A stretch of DNA of 64,000 nt, taken from Penicillium oxalicum. Taxonomy: Eukaryota > Ascomycota > Eurotiomycetes > Eurotiales > Aspergillaceae. This document shows, piece by piece, positions 1-11,902 of the stretch (position 1 is its first letter; each line of letters starts with the position of its first letter). The position numbers and the translations under genes were made by a program. The stretch is from NCBI RefSeq assembly GCF_001723175.1, contig NC_064650.1, positions 2,914,001 to 2,978,000 of the forward strand. Reading direction: 5' to 3'. The notes beneath the pieces were generated by a model that saw nothing but the letters and a program-made list of their open reading frames with translations, was not told where the DNA came from and searched no databases.

Positions 1-702
1 AAGTCGATCGTCAGCTTCTTCTTCATATCCAGACTAGAGGACGTTTAGTGCTGACCTGATGGATAGCAAGATAGCCAGCCATCTGGCGGACACTGCCCCT
101 GCAGACCGCTGCATCTTGGTCGACTGTTTTGCCGGAGCTGGAGGCAACACCATTGCGTTTGCCCAAACGGGTCGATGGAAGCGAATTTACGCCATCGAAA
201 AGAATCCAGCCGTACTTGAATGTGCCAAGCACAATGCTGAGATCTACGGGGTGGGCAATCAAATCACCTGGTTCGAAGGCGACTGTTTCGACATTCTCAA
301 GCACCAATTGAAAGATCTTGCTCCATACAGTGTGATCTTCGCAAGTCCACCCTGGGGCGGTATGCTTGACCAATCCCTTCTCTTTTTTTTTCGAGTCCTT
401 CCCATCGAAGTCCTTCCCATCGACATGGACCATTGCTGATCCCTTCTCACGCAGGACCGGGATATCGTTCCGACCGGGTCTTTGACCTGAGCACCATGGA
501 GCCATATTCACTCAAAAAGCTTTATCAGGAATATTCATTATTCACTCCACACATGGCTTTATATCTGCCTCGAACCTCAGATGTCCGGCAAATGGCGAAA
601 TTTGTCCCGGAAGGCCAAAAAGCCGAGGTGGTGCACTATTGTATGGATGCTCACAGCAAAGCGCTGTGTATCTATTACGGTGACTTTGCTCTACATCAAT
701 AA
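1..702 (+). CDS. Trimethylguanosine synthase (Tgs1-like), 3' part
   Basis: C-terminal part of an RNA cap guanine-N2 methyltransferase, the nuclear enzyme that converts m7G caps of snRNA/snoRNA to trimethylguanosine. The class I methyltransferase core is visible: the SAM-binding VDCFAGAGGNTIAFA segment (bases about 118-162), an acidic EGDCFD loop and the catalytic SPPWGG motif (about 346-360). Likely exons are 1-9 (end of an upstream exon), 68-359 and 455-702. The first intron would be 10-67 with a CTGAC branch site, the second 360-454 (GTATGC...CGCAG). The second join restores WGG-PGYRSDRVFDLSTMEPYSL, which fits the family, and the protein ends in YYGDFALHQ, a normal Tgs1 ending. The N-terminus lies left of the window. 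Intron 2 contains a tandem 15-bp repeat (394-423). Identification is confident; the exact 5' exon is inferred. Confidence 0.88.
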
Positions 703-3700
703 GATCATCGACAAATTGCCCCCGCACTGTTCTGAGGAGCCCTCCAAAACTTAGCATGAATCACAAGGTCTCGGAAAAAAAAGAAAATCAATATTGTTCA
801 CAACAATTGCTCTCGTTTCAAGCAAAGCATTCCCCTTGTTGCCTACTGTTTACCTGATATAGCGGTGCCGTCCGCACAGCCCCACGGCCATACCCACTCG
901 ATACGTCTGGACCGGGGTTGCCTTTGAGCACTTCTTCCCGTCCCCTCTAACTGCCTTCCATAGCTGGATTAGGGACAAAACCTGAACGATGGAGGAACGC
1001 CATCTGCAGTGAAAACAAGTATATCATTTTTTAGCCGAATTCACCCATTTAGTCTAATAGTTCGACCTCACTTTCAGCGCCCCCTCTTCTGCCTGAGGTA
1101 GCTGCGCCCTCGAATGACAAACTCCACCAGACATGCCGAGTCGTACCAATAAGATCCACGCCCGCCGCGCACGCCCATAGCAGCCACACCTACATCCTCC
1201 GCTATGCAGAAGAGGCTCTTCAACCTTCACCGCTACTGACCCTCCTGTTTTCTCCCCCTTTACCTATTCAAGAGTTCATTTTTGGCCCCCTCTCAAATTG
1301 CAGGAATTTAACCCATTCACAGTCCGTCTTTCACGTTAATGGATATCCTCCCGCCACTATTGATTAGCCCCGCTGTGTGTTCTGTCCGCAATCTAGAATG
1401 AATCTTTTTTTTCTAGCGGTGGAAACAAGCTAGTCCAAGCTGTTCCAACCTAACTGGCGGCAGAACCAAGTGAATGGATGCTGTTCGGCAAACGGTTAAC
1501 TTGATAGAATGGCGTTGCTTGAAAGAGGAAAGTTGAACTCCGCTTGTATCCGACAATTGTCTATCTAGGACCGACTTTTCTGCATTGTTGTGATTGTAGG
1601 TACTCGATCGGATGAGTTGTTTTCCGAATCGATCTTTGAGTGTAGTGACTTCTATCTATCTCCCTCCCTCTCGCTCTCTCTCTCTGTGGGTGTGTGTTTC
1701 AACTTGATCTATTCTGGGTGACGCAAATACACCAGCACAATATGCTTTGTCGGTCATGTCCGATCTACACGGGCAGCTGGCAAGTATATTGCCCATTTCG
1801 ACAATGGTATGGCTTCAGCTGGTCTGTACGAGTACGGTATCATTCGCAAAACAACCGGGGCGATCGCAACTCAGACAAACAGAGATGTCACCTTTGACAG
1901 AGCAAGCCATGCCAATGGAACATATTGTACGGACTCAATTAGGCTTGTTGATTTATTTTTCTTTCTCATTCAATAAACAGGACTACTGCACCTTTCCCAG
2001 GTTAAAAGCAACCATTCTCTAGATTCTTGTACTGCAATGAATCATCTGACTCGGTCCAGGCTGAATGCATATTTGGGGGTCGGACAAGGCTATCCCGGTC
2101 TTCTGGTACTGCAACCCTTAGGTTCCGTCGTTGAAACTGGACGGAGATTCTGGAATAGCCCGATGATTCTCAAATGAAATGGCCCGTATTCTTTCACTAA
2201 CAGGTGTCGTTTCAGGGTGATATCTGAAATGAAGCATTTGTCAACTCGGCCAAGCGATCATATGATCCTGTCTGGTAAAAACGTGTGCTGCCCCACTTGG
2301 GGCTGAAAAAGCAAGAATTTCCGCAGCTCAGACTGGCCACTGGCCCATATTTTGGAATTCAAGGTGAACCACCAAGTTCTGGGACACAGTAGTAAGTAGA
2401 CCGATTTCCATACGTTTGGTCGTCAGGATTTATTGAAGAAGAAGGCTCTCAATCCTACTCAGCTACTCCTCTTACTTGTGATGGGTGCGCGGGATTTGGT
2501 CGGGGCTGTCTAAGAGACGGTGCGGATGCACGCATCGAAAAGCGACTCTGCTCTGGCGAGAGCTACAGCATGAGTACGCTTGGAATTGGCTGAGTTTTCT
2601 ACAGTAATTAACGGTGACGGGTAGAGTCCGCGAACACTAGAGCCAAACTGTTTAAGAAACATGATAAAAGAGGGGGGAAAGAAAATGGCGATATGGCCAA
2701 TCCGTCCCTATGCACCGCAGATCTCTCTCATCATGAATGACAGCCATCTGAAACAATTCCAATTTTTTTTGTCCTTTTCGCCTGCTCGACAATCATATCG
2801 TCGAGTAGACCGGGTCATGATCTAGTCCAAAATGGGTCCCCGCCTGCCCAACCGTGCGCACCCACGCTATCCACGCAGGATCATCCCCGTCTCAGTTTCT
2901 TCGCTTACGCAGATCACTCATTTGATAGAGACCTTCCGCCCCCAAATCTTCCGGCGTGTCTGGACCCGATGGACTTGCACACACAAACATGTTGTTCGTC
3001 TGTTGGATTGAATGACCCTTTTTTTGGGCAGTTTTCTTTTTCTCTTTCCCTTTTGTTCTACGTAGTCTTGTCTTTTGCCTAATTTTTAATTTCCTTTCTT
3101 TCTTGTTTCTTTTTTTTTGTTTCTTATTTCTTTTTCTCTTACCTTTCTTTTCATTTTTCATATCCCACGATTCAGTAGATATTGGATGAGTGATTAGATT
3201 GCAAATACCAGGACCTTGGTGACACTGTTGCCTTGATCGGGCGCGTACCACCCTACACTCTTCACCTCTATTTTTTTTCCTCTTGCCTTTCCCGTCTCCA
3301 CCATGATTATTTTAATGCACAACAGTACTGTACATAGCTTGGTCTCTTCGAATTGCAATACCCACCTTCCACTATCGACCATACATACCACCATGTGTAG
3401 ATGGAGGGATACTCCATAAATGTTGCTATTTGGAATCACCTCTCCTCAATCGGCCTGGCCTAATTTCCACGTGGTCTGCCCCTACTTTGATCTCGCCTAC
3501 GTTGTCCTGATCAAGCCTCATGTCCGTCGTGAGGGGGTCTAGTGCACAACTTCTTTCTCAGATGCACTGTGTCGATCCAGAGCACTTTGTTGGAAGATTA
3601 AGTGCAGTGATCTGCCTGCCGAGTGAACCGCCGTGGTCGATTGGTGTTAGCAAAAATCCGCCCTGTCAAAGACGAAATCTTGCGCACACTCTTCGCCGGG

Positions 3701-5025
3701 ATAAAAGTCGTAAGGGTGATGATTGAATGGATGGATCGTAAGGTTCTTTATTTTTTCTTTCCAGAATCAAAGCTGCATGACGAAGTATGGGTACTTTGAT
3801 GGTGAGTACTTGGGATTAAGCAAATGCGGACAACGGATAATATGGATGTCAATTGGGGAAGTGTTGATACTGCTAATTCTATCAAGGCTGTTACTGGGGC
3901 AGATGTAGATTTGATGTAACAATCGAGTGTCTGGCGTGGTGAGGGAAGTAGACAATGTTAATTGACTATTACCAGTTGCCACTAGGAAAGATAGGCAAGC
4001 GCATGGGCAGAGGCGAATAATGACTGCTCATTCGAATCGACGCGACCTTTCCCTTGTTTGGGGACCCGATACTGGTAAAAGATGAGTAATTTAAGCAGCC
4101 GGTGAAGAAGATGTTTCATAGATCAGGTGGCTCTTGATAGTGAGGTCTTTTTGCCCGCGGTCATTTCTAGGAGCAAGAAATTACTGAAAAATCAGGGGAC
4201 AACGGAGAATCCTGTCTCCAAGTTCATCATTCCCCTTTCCCTATCAATACAGGGGGAAATGTTGGTCTTAGGTGGTTTGAAGGCACCGACGATTTCGGTT
4301 GGGTTTGATATTGATGGTCCATGGATGGACATGGAAGCGCTGTCAATTTCGCCTAAATTCAGAGAAAAGTCAGAAGGAGGAGGTAAAGGAGAGGAAGTTT
4401 ATTCGGGGGCCTTACACTTCTCTGTAACAAAGACTCCTCGAGCATCAAGTCTCTTTGTGACATTCGATTAGCACACATTTACAAAACCTGGAGATGGCTG
4501 AACTGACAGGGTTAAAAGCAAGGGAAATCTGAACTTGTTGCTGACAGCCTGTTCGGGGAGAGATATAAAAGTTCACAGGCTACGGTAGTACCCCCGTATA
4601 TATCAATCATTCTTGATACCCTGGTCGACAAGCGAAAACGCAAAATTTTGAAAGACTTGATGAACATATTCAAATTCAGCAATAGCCGTGTCCGAAAGTC
4701 TATTGCTGAATCTTTACTTGAGTTACGAATGTGACATACTGGCCTGACAAGATAAACCTATAGAATTATCTTGTCTCGCCGCTCGTATGCCCATGGGCTC
4801 AATCTTGAGGTATGTCTCTTGAATTTCCCCCAGCAACATTAGTTAAGAATGCCACACAAGGCCGAAGCCAGGACTTGGCTTTTTCCATGATCTTTCCGTA
4901 TTTGGTGTCTGTGATTGAGAAATATATGCATTTGTAAACGCGGAAATACATGATGATACCTTCCTCAGTATGACCATCCCCGAAGCTAACCAAGTCATCA
5001 ACCCCAGAAGAGGTGACGTGGATGT
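703..5025. other. 4.3-kb gene-poor stretch
   Basis: I see no convincing gene here. It holds a CT-rich then TG-rich microsatellite (1653-1699) and a long pyrimidine tract (about 3005-3160), whose complement encodes only a Lys/Arg-rich artefact. Around 3700-3910 good splice signals bracket a short coding-looking stretch (see findings). An open frame at 4127-4471 opens with GTG and has its first internal ATG at about 4259; it matches nothing I recognise. The left part presumably includes the 3' UTR of the Tgs1-like gene and the right part the 3' UTR of the GT32 gene. Confidence 0.5.
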
Positions 5026-6195
5026 TTAAGAAGAGTCTCTGACTTCGGTTTTAACAGTGTCTTCTGATCCAGCCTCATGCCATGAGTTGTCTGCTTCAAT
5101 CTTTTCACCCTGTGATGACTCCACTGACGAGCTTGACTTTTCTCCCCCATTGCTGTTCTTCCAAGACCCTGCATAGTGGTGCTCAACCAGATATGGCCCC
5201 TGATCTTTAGGCCAGTCCCCCTGCAACGCGGCAAAGGCGGCATTAGGGAGAACTAAGACATCATGCAGTAGCACTGGCTCGTGCAAGTGTGACACATTCT
5301 CTCCGCTAATGGTCTGATTCATTTCGACAGAGAGACTGCGAAATATAGCCTGCGTCATTGCTTGCGGACCAGTCACCGCCACCACATCCACGATATCCTT
5401 CATCTTGAGTCCCGCTATCGTCGTGTTTGCTGCAACGGCAGTCTCCTCCAGCTTTTCCATGATATAATCAATCACCGCGGCGATATGACCCGTCCTCGGC
5501 TTCGCCATGACGGTCCAGCTGGCAAATTGGTTACCGTCAAATTCAATGCCCACCACCAAATTGGTCTGACTCTGATACTTGTGTGGAATCCATGTGTCGA
5601 TGGGCTGGTGACATGTCACGTCGAGATCACTCCACACGCCACCTTCGGCATAGAGAATCAATTGTCTGAGAAAGTCCGCTTTCAGGATAGGCACCTGCAA
5701 GTCCTGGTATATGTCGATGATTTCGGGAAACTTGGCAAACTTTTCTTTGACATAGTGCTCGGCACTGCTATCGGTGAAAACTTCATGACGCAGATATGGG
5801 TTCTGAATGAACCAAGACTGTATGTCTTCCTGACGGTTCTCGCTTATACCGCTGGGCCCGGCCTTTTGCCAGACTTTCGAGGGAAATGGCAGACGAGCGA
5901 GCTGCTGGGAGGGCCTGAAGGGCAAATAGTACGACTGTTCAGGCTCGTGGAGCGATGCTGTCTCCTCGCTGGATGCTGTTGGTGTGGTCGTGCTGCTGCT
6001 TTTAGACTGTGTGGGTGATGATGCCGGATGGGGTGGCCTGATATGGGCATCATTTTTGGCAGGTTCACCACAAGAGCATGATCCGGATGACAGACTCCAT
6101 GATGCGACTGAGGAGCTCCTATGCATTGAGAGCCAAAATAGCATTATTATTGAGGACAAAATTAAAGCAGTCAGATAGTATGGTGGTCGAGGCAT
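5026..6195 (-). CDS. GT32 family glycosyltransferase (Och1/Hoc1-like)
   Basis: Single-exon protein of 389 residues, ATG at 6195. It is a type II membrane protein: a short N-terminal tail, one hydrophobic anchor (about residues 8-24), a Ser/Thr/Pro-rich stem (about 28-90), then a luminal glycosyltransferase domain with the sugar-binding DXD motif. The key segments are the FPSKVWQKAG start of the domain, LKADFLRQLILYAEGGVWSDLDV around residues 172-194 (DXD = D-L-D) and a later conserved HHYAGSWK. This architecture is that of Golgi alpha-1,6-mannosyltransferases related to Och1/Hoc1, which extend N-glycan outer chains using GDP-mannose. Fungi carry several GT32 paralogues, so the precise linkage is not assignable. 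The acidic, Ser-rich C-terminal tail (last about 45 residues) looks disordered. Confidence 0.88.
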   Translation of the reverse strand: MPRPPYYLTALILSSIIMLFWLSMHRSSSVASWSLSSGSCSCGEPAKNDAHIRPPHPASSPTQSKSSSTTTPTASSEETASLHEPEQSYYLPFRPSQQLARLPFPSKVWQKAGPSGISENRQEDIQSWFIQNPYLRHEVFTDSSAEHYVKEKFAKFPEIIDIYQDLQVPILKADFLRQLILYAEGGVWSDLDVTCHQPIDTWIPHKYQSQTNLVVGIEFDGNQFASWTVMAKPRTGHIAAVIDYIMEKLEETAVAANTTIAGLKMKDIVDVVAVTGPQAMTQAIFRSLSVEMNQTISGENVSHLHEPVLLHDVLVLPNAAFAALQGDWPKDQGPYLVEHHYAGSWKNSNGGEKSSSSVESSQGEKIEADNSWHEAGSEDTVKTEVRDSS

Positions 6196-8759
6196 CTTGA
6201 ATTGGTGAACTAGTCTGACCGACTAGAGTCCAGAGCAATGCGACAGTAATGCAGCGGTAGCTGACTCTAAAGAACTATCACATTAGATCACATAACAAGG
6301 GAGTTTATTATTTATTGACCTATGAGGCGCACTTACCTAGAGTTGAGGGAGGTTACTCAATGGCAAAATGTCTTCCTCATTCATGTTTCAAGTGAGAAGG
6401 AATTGATTCTGACATATGCGGATCGAAGATCCTCCTTTCGATGTAGGACTTGTCAACCAGGCTGCGGAATAGATGAGTCGATGTCGAAGGAGACACGGGA
6501 CTCTTAATAATGCCTCTAAAGTATCAATTGATCTGTCAGCCGAAAAAAGAAGGACAAAAAAATGAAAATCACCAATGCCGGATAGCTATATGCCAAAGAA
6601 TGTTGTGCACGGAAAGTCCTCGTGAACGCCTTATCCGTGTGGACGAAAACGGCGACATCGCACGGCGCAACAGTGGATATCAAGCAACGAAATAGATCTA
6701 GCATTCCGGATCCGATCTTTTCTAACGGTCGGCAGAACATCAAAAGTCTTTGGTACACGACTATAATCGCCACAACGGATAAATTGATTCTTCATGAGGC
6801 TTGACTGAGCTTTGAGCCGATAAAAGCATTTTTGGTACAAATCAAGCACAAATTCAAAAAGACTAGATGACACTGTACCACAACATCACCTTCTAGGGGG
6901 CCCATTATCCCATCAAAAATTCTTTTTTCTTTTTGTCCTCGCTCTTGAAGCCACAATAAATTATCAAGTACAACCATCTTCGAGCTTATAGTGGCCTACT
7001 TGTGTCATGAGACTCTGAGAAGTCGCCTGTAGTACAGCTTATGTATACTAAGTAGAGAATAACCAAGCCTAAACCTCTCACCTTCACAAAACCGTATCCT
7101 GGATCAAATTATGCTTTTCTTCCCACTGCGGCAATTTTCTTTTGGCGTGCTCTGGACACGGTCTTCGAACAGCAATCTCCAGGACGACCACACGAGGTAC
7201 AGTAGCGTCCTCAACTTTTCAGCATGAAACAGTAGTTTTCACTGTCATAATCAAGTTCGTCTTCAGATAGTCCCCTTGGCCCAGTCAGTCTTGATGTATT
7301 ATGAATCTGTGAATTATGACTATGGACGGTGGAAGAGTCTTCCGGTTCCCATACTCCCGTTGAAAGTCAACCCTCACGGGTCCTAGTACCATTTGCGCCA
7401 TATGCACAAATGCAAAGACCCTCGAGGCTTTGACTGTCGTAAATATGAAAGGTAGTGGACCAATAAGCATCATTTCTATCGTTTTGCAAGCTATCGCACC
7501 CATATGGGTATAGACTTAAGTACAGTAGCTAATAGAGTTTCAAGGACGAGTTGCGGTTCGACCTACCTAGTAACTTTATAACGGACCTGACGGGATTTAT
7601 ACCGTTTCCAACAAGCTTCGATGTAACCAATATACATCAGTCTAGAACTGGCGCGCAAACAGCTCGAAGGAACATGAAAAGTACGACTTGGAGATTAAAA
7701 TGATTTTATGATCACACATTTGGGCTTGTTTATGTAAATGATGGCGATTACAACGAGGCTGTCTTCGTCTTATTTAGTATCAATGAATTTTAGAGCTCTG
7801 TACGTGCGATTTTTCGCAAACCCGTATAAATTCTTCATCGTACAAGACCACGTATATATATGCTTACCATTTATCGATAGGTCTCTAGAGCATTGAGAAC
7901 GAAGGCCATGTGTACATTCCTGCAAGATTTTGCAAAGAACTTTCATCTTGCTCCTAAAATCAGTAAAGAAATACCTTGCCATCGGGATATCGTTCTGCCA
8001 GCCTTTGATCATGGTAGCGACAGGGTCACAGAAGACCAGAGCAGTACTGGTTGAAAACATAGGATACCGAAAAGACTTGAAACTGTCAGTTACATTGATT
8101 TGATATCCTCACTCGCCTTAATCAATTTTTATAGAAATTAGGATGAGTTCAAGAGTCCAACTCAGGCGACAAGTAGAATGCTACTACTGATCACACGACC
8201 GACAGCATATGTATGCGGTTTGAGACAGAATTTCCACATAGATGCGAAAGCACTGCGGGCAATATTTTTCGTCACATTATGAATGGCTCGCAAAGCTTTA
8301 GTAGTCTGCTGATTAGTTGCAAATAACAGGCAAGATGCACTTTCACGCAATCAAAGATATCAAGTCCAATTGTTTTCCACTCAGCTAGCTGGTGGTCGGC
8401 TCAATCAACTTCAACCGGGGATTTTGACGGCAATTTGCTCATCTGAAATGGTTACCTATCAATAAAATCGCTTTCACTATCCCCAGGATGATACCTCTTA
8501 TTCTGCGCGGTATTCTACTTACGCGTCAATATTGACGTGAAATCTGCCTAATCCTGAGCTAGTTCCTCTTTGCAGAATCCGTTTTCGAGCGTACGGGGAC
8601 AGCTTATTTCCCAATCTGGCTAGTGCCCATTGGTGGTTCAGCCTATTGGTCAGGACGGGATGTCGGCTCGATGATGTCGGTGCTGCAGAACAAACCTCTG
8701 TTCTACACAACTCCTGCAAGACACATCCATCTCAATTTTGCGACTCACGATCATCCAAA
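6196..8759. other. 2.6-kb intergenic region
   Basis: Between the divergent GT32 and peroxiredoxin genes. Only short open frames occur on either strand and none has a recognisable motif, so I see no gene. It must contain both promoters. Confidence 0.5.
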
Positions 8760-9722
8760 ATGGCTTCCAAAGGTGTATACCACATGGCTTTCAGAGGCCT
8801 GAAAACCATCCCAAGAATTTTACCCCGGACCAAGCTCCCTGCGCAGCTGCCCCAGTCTCAGCTTGCTTTCCGTCGTTTCTTTGCCTCGGTTCCCCAGGAG
8901 CAGCCACGCCTGCGTCTGGGCTCAATCGGTACGTGAGAGATCAGCTAGCAATCGTTGGTCGAAGCACCAATATAGGATTTATTGTATCGGCCACTTAGAT
9001 TTGGATGGAACTAATGCGAAAATTATAGCACCCAACTTTAAAGCGCTTACCACCACCGGTGAGATCGACTTTCACGAGTTCATTGGCAACAGCTGGACCA
9101 TTCTCTTTTCCCATCCTGCCGACTTTACCCCGGTTTGCACCACAGAACTAGGTGCTTTTGCCAAAATGAAGCATGAGTTTGACAAGCGCGGCGTGAAGAT
9201 GATCGGATTGGTTCGTTGACCACTACTGCTCGCTCGAATAAGTGTGAATTGAAAGCTAACAGGCGGGTCTTTTCCTTCTCACAGAGTGCCAACGATATCG
9301 GCTCCCACGGCGAGTGGATTAAAGATATCAACGAAGTCGCCTCTACTAATGTCCAGTTTCCCATCATCGCGGATGCCGACCGTAAAGTTGCATTTCTCTA
9401 CGACATGATTGACCAACAAGACCTAGACAATATCGATCAAAAGGGCATTGCTTTCACAATTCGCTCGGTCTTTATTATAGATCCCAACAAGAAGATTCGC
9501 TTGACGATGATGTACCCTGCCTCGACAGGTCGCAACTCGGCGGAAGTCCTCCGTGTGATTGACTCGCTGCAGACCGGTGATAAAAAGGGCGTCACCACTC
9601 CAATCGACTGGCAGGTCGGTGACGACGTCATCGTCCCGCCCTCCGTGTCGACCGAGGATGCAAAGAAGAAATTTGGCGAGGTCCGCGAGGTCAAGCCATA
9701 CTTGCGGTACACCAAAATCTAG
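8760..9722 (+). CDS. Mitochondrial 1-Cys peroxiredoxin (Prx1 type)
   Basis: Predicted 262-residue peroxiredoxin of the Prx6/1-Cys subfamily, reducing hydrogen peroxide and alkyl hydroperoxides. Exons 8760-8928, 9029-9210 and 9285-9722; the introns begin GTACGTGAG and GTTCGT and end TATAG and CACAG, and all phases fit. The ATG at 8760 opens an Arg-rich, acid-poor N-terminus of about 45 residues with RRFF, typical of a mitochondrial targeting sequence. The catalytic motif [14 protein letters not shown] places the peroxidatic Cys at residue 93. No Cys remains downstream, consistent with a 1-Cys mechanism. The C-terminal Prx domain ([16 protein letters not shown], then LRYTKI) is complete. An in-frame extension upstream of the ATG lacks a better start. 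Yeast Prx1 is the obvious functional counterpart. Confidence 0.95.
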
Positions 9723-11902
9723 GGGATTCTCAAAAGACACAAACAGATGTATGATATAAGATACGGACATTTCTCTTCGGTAGAGCGCGAAGTTGCTGCT
9801 TCCTGGCGGTGGCCTATACGTGCGAAATTGCTCGGTAGTGAGGGTCAGTCAAATAAGACTCCATGAAGAAATTTCTGGTGTTTTTTTTTTTTGAGAATTT
9901 GCGTGATCGGGGTTTCTGAATAACAAAGACCTGGATTTGAGCGATTTCTGGTCAGAAGATACTCTCCGCGAGACGGCGATGTCCTGAATGCTTCCATTCG
10001 GCGCAACACAAAGACCAATATGACAGGAAAGGTGTGCCACCAACCTTTCTGGTCAAGGTTGAGAATATGGTCTCTCTGTGGAACGAGCGCACACTGTCCC
10101 TTTCCGCAAATTCCAGGAAACTGCAACTGGGATGTGCAATAATAAGCCATAATTCCGGAGTCCATTTACGTATATTTGGGACAGCGACATATTGCCTTCG
10201 GGACAGTCATGTGCTTGCTCCGTCAATAGCGCAGAACACAATAATCCTCCAACGTCTACCACCTCAATCTTCTTCCACAACAACCCATTCCCAGCCCTCT
10301 ATGAGTTTGAGCGGCGAAAACAGGAGTTGAAATGCAAAAGGTTAGCGAGAGAGTGTGTCTTTGTCACCTCCGAAGCAAAATACCTTTTCTGGGCTCAATC
10401 TATACCGATCAGACAATGGAAGAAAGCGTGTCTCTCTTGATGTATTGGCAGGTCAACAGTGAAACTATCTCCAAAGACATGAGGACTTGACGAAACTAAC
10501 ACTATAACTACTCATAAAAAGCTTCACAGATAATTGGCATTACGAGCGGAAATTTTTGCCATGTCGCGCCTCTCTTCAACTATGATCCCGACCGACTATT
10601 TCTGTAACGGGATGGGCTTGAGCTCAGGCTACTCACTTTTGCTTCGCGGCAAGGTCGAAAGAGATTGCAGCCTACGGGTAAGTATTGATTGTGTGCTGAA
10701 TATTTGATACGGCGAAGCGCAGATGCTATCACTCTGTGGAGCTGAAGAAACACCATTGCAGAATCAACAACCGTGAGCAGTGACATCCCATTTCCTTGAG
10801 TCGTCCAAATAATTCCTGGGAGTATATTGAGAAGGATATCAATGAAGCAGTCGCAGAAGCAGAATTCGTTCTCGAGGTCAAGAACAGAATGGGCAATCTG
10901 AGGTCGGACATAGGGTTTCATTGAGCGCGACCACTGCGATCAGTGCAAAGCTGCCCTTCATTAACACCTAATCAAAATGACAACGCAACAAGCTGAGGCA
11001 GAACTGTATGAGCCGTTCGATTGACCTCTAGTGTCGTCATCCCGAAGGATTGCATTATCGAGCAGTTGCTTCCACCCTGTGAAGCTTGACAACCTTCGAA
11101 ATCACGTTATTGCCCACGGTCTGGCAGCTGTAACTCGAATTGATCATTCTGTGCGGGGCCTTTTGTGATGAAATTCGAATTCAAAAAGGCCAAACACATG
11201 TCTCTCATGGCCGAGAAGAAGGAAGAATGACAGAGAAGCTTCAAGATGGGCACTGGTGTTGAGGGGCGCATCTTGTCCGAATCTTCTCGAGGCCTCATGC
11301 ATTGACTCCTCTCTTTCGCTATGGACTGCGGAAGACCCCGCTTACGACATTGGCAGGGATGGGGTGAACTGTGGGGGTTTTGATTCGCGAGATGTCCGGT
11401 TCGACAGTTTTGCAAGCCGGATGATACCCCTGATGGTCCTGCAGACAAAAGAGGGGCCCACGTGCCTCGCTGGTTTCTGCACGTTTTTCTCCGGATGTTT
11501 TGCATGGCCACCAGTCAGAATGAATGAGGATGCTATCTTGGCGCACTCCTTCACTCAACCGATAATGTGATGAGTGTCTCAATCCTATGATGTGGTGTTG
11601 CCCATCGGCTAAAGGTGCGAGCTCTTCACGGCACGGCTGATTTTGCTCTTGACGATCTATTCCCGTCATGGTCAGGTGCAGATCAATACTTTCCATGGCA
11701 AAGATGGTTGCCGTTGCGTAGGGGCATTTAAATGAAGCAGTCTCCAATGCGCGGGGGAAAGGACGAAGAACATTTCTTACCCTTGGATTTTGACAGGTTT
11801 TTGCATCATCGTGCTTGACCGTCTCTGCTACGGGCTTATCAATAGGCCCGAGGTCACTTTCAGTCGTGTCTAGCGAATAGTGTCAAAGAGAAAACAGTGA
11901 CT
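9723..11902. other. 2.2-kb intergenic region, possible relic
   Basis: No supportable gene. On the minus strand between about 10580 and 11747 several overlapping open frames of 60-140 codons switch frame repeatedly without splice sites that join them, which could be an eroded gene but matches no family I know. The right end must hold the promoter of the GH3 gene. Confidence 0.4.
11751..11756 (+). promoter_or_regulatory. Candidate CreA carbon-repression site
   Basis: GCGGGG matches the CreA/Mig1 consensus SYGGRG about 150 bp before the start of the GH3 beta-glucosidase gene, just downstream of an ATTTAAAT AT-box (about 11727-11734). Carbon repression of such genes is well known, but a 6-bp degenerate motif is expected often by chance. 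Confidence 0.25.

Noticed and set aside
2892..3251. 119-codon minus-strand open frame, Lys/Arg-rich
   Set aside because: It is the complement of a long pyrimidine tract; composition explains the open frame and it has no domain.
10580..11747. Overlapping minus-strand frames that might be a transcription-factor gene
   Set aside because: No zinc-cluster motif, no coherent exon joins and frame changes without splice sites; at most an eroded relic.
11897..11902. GTG start two codons before the beta-glucosidase ATG
   Set aside because: Nuclear fungal genes start at ATG; the ATG at 11903 begins a clean signal peptide.
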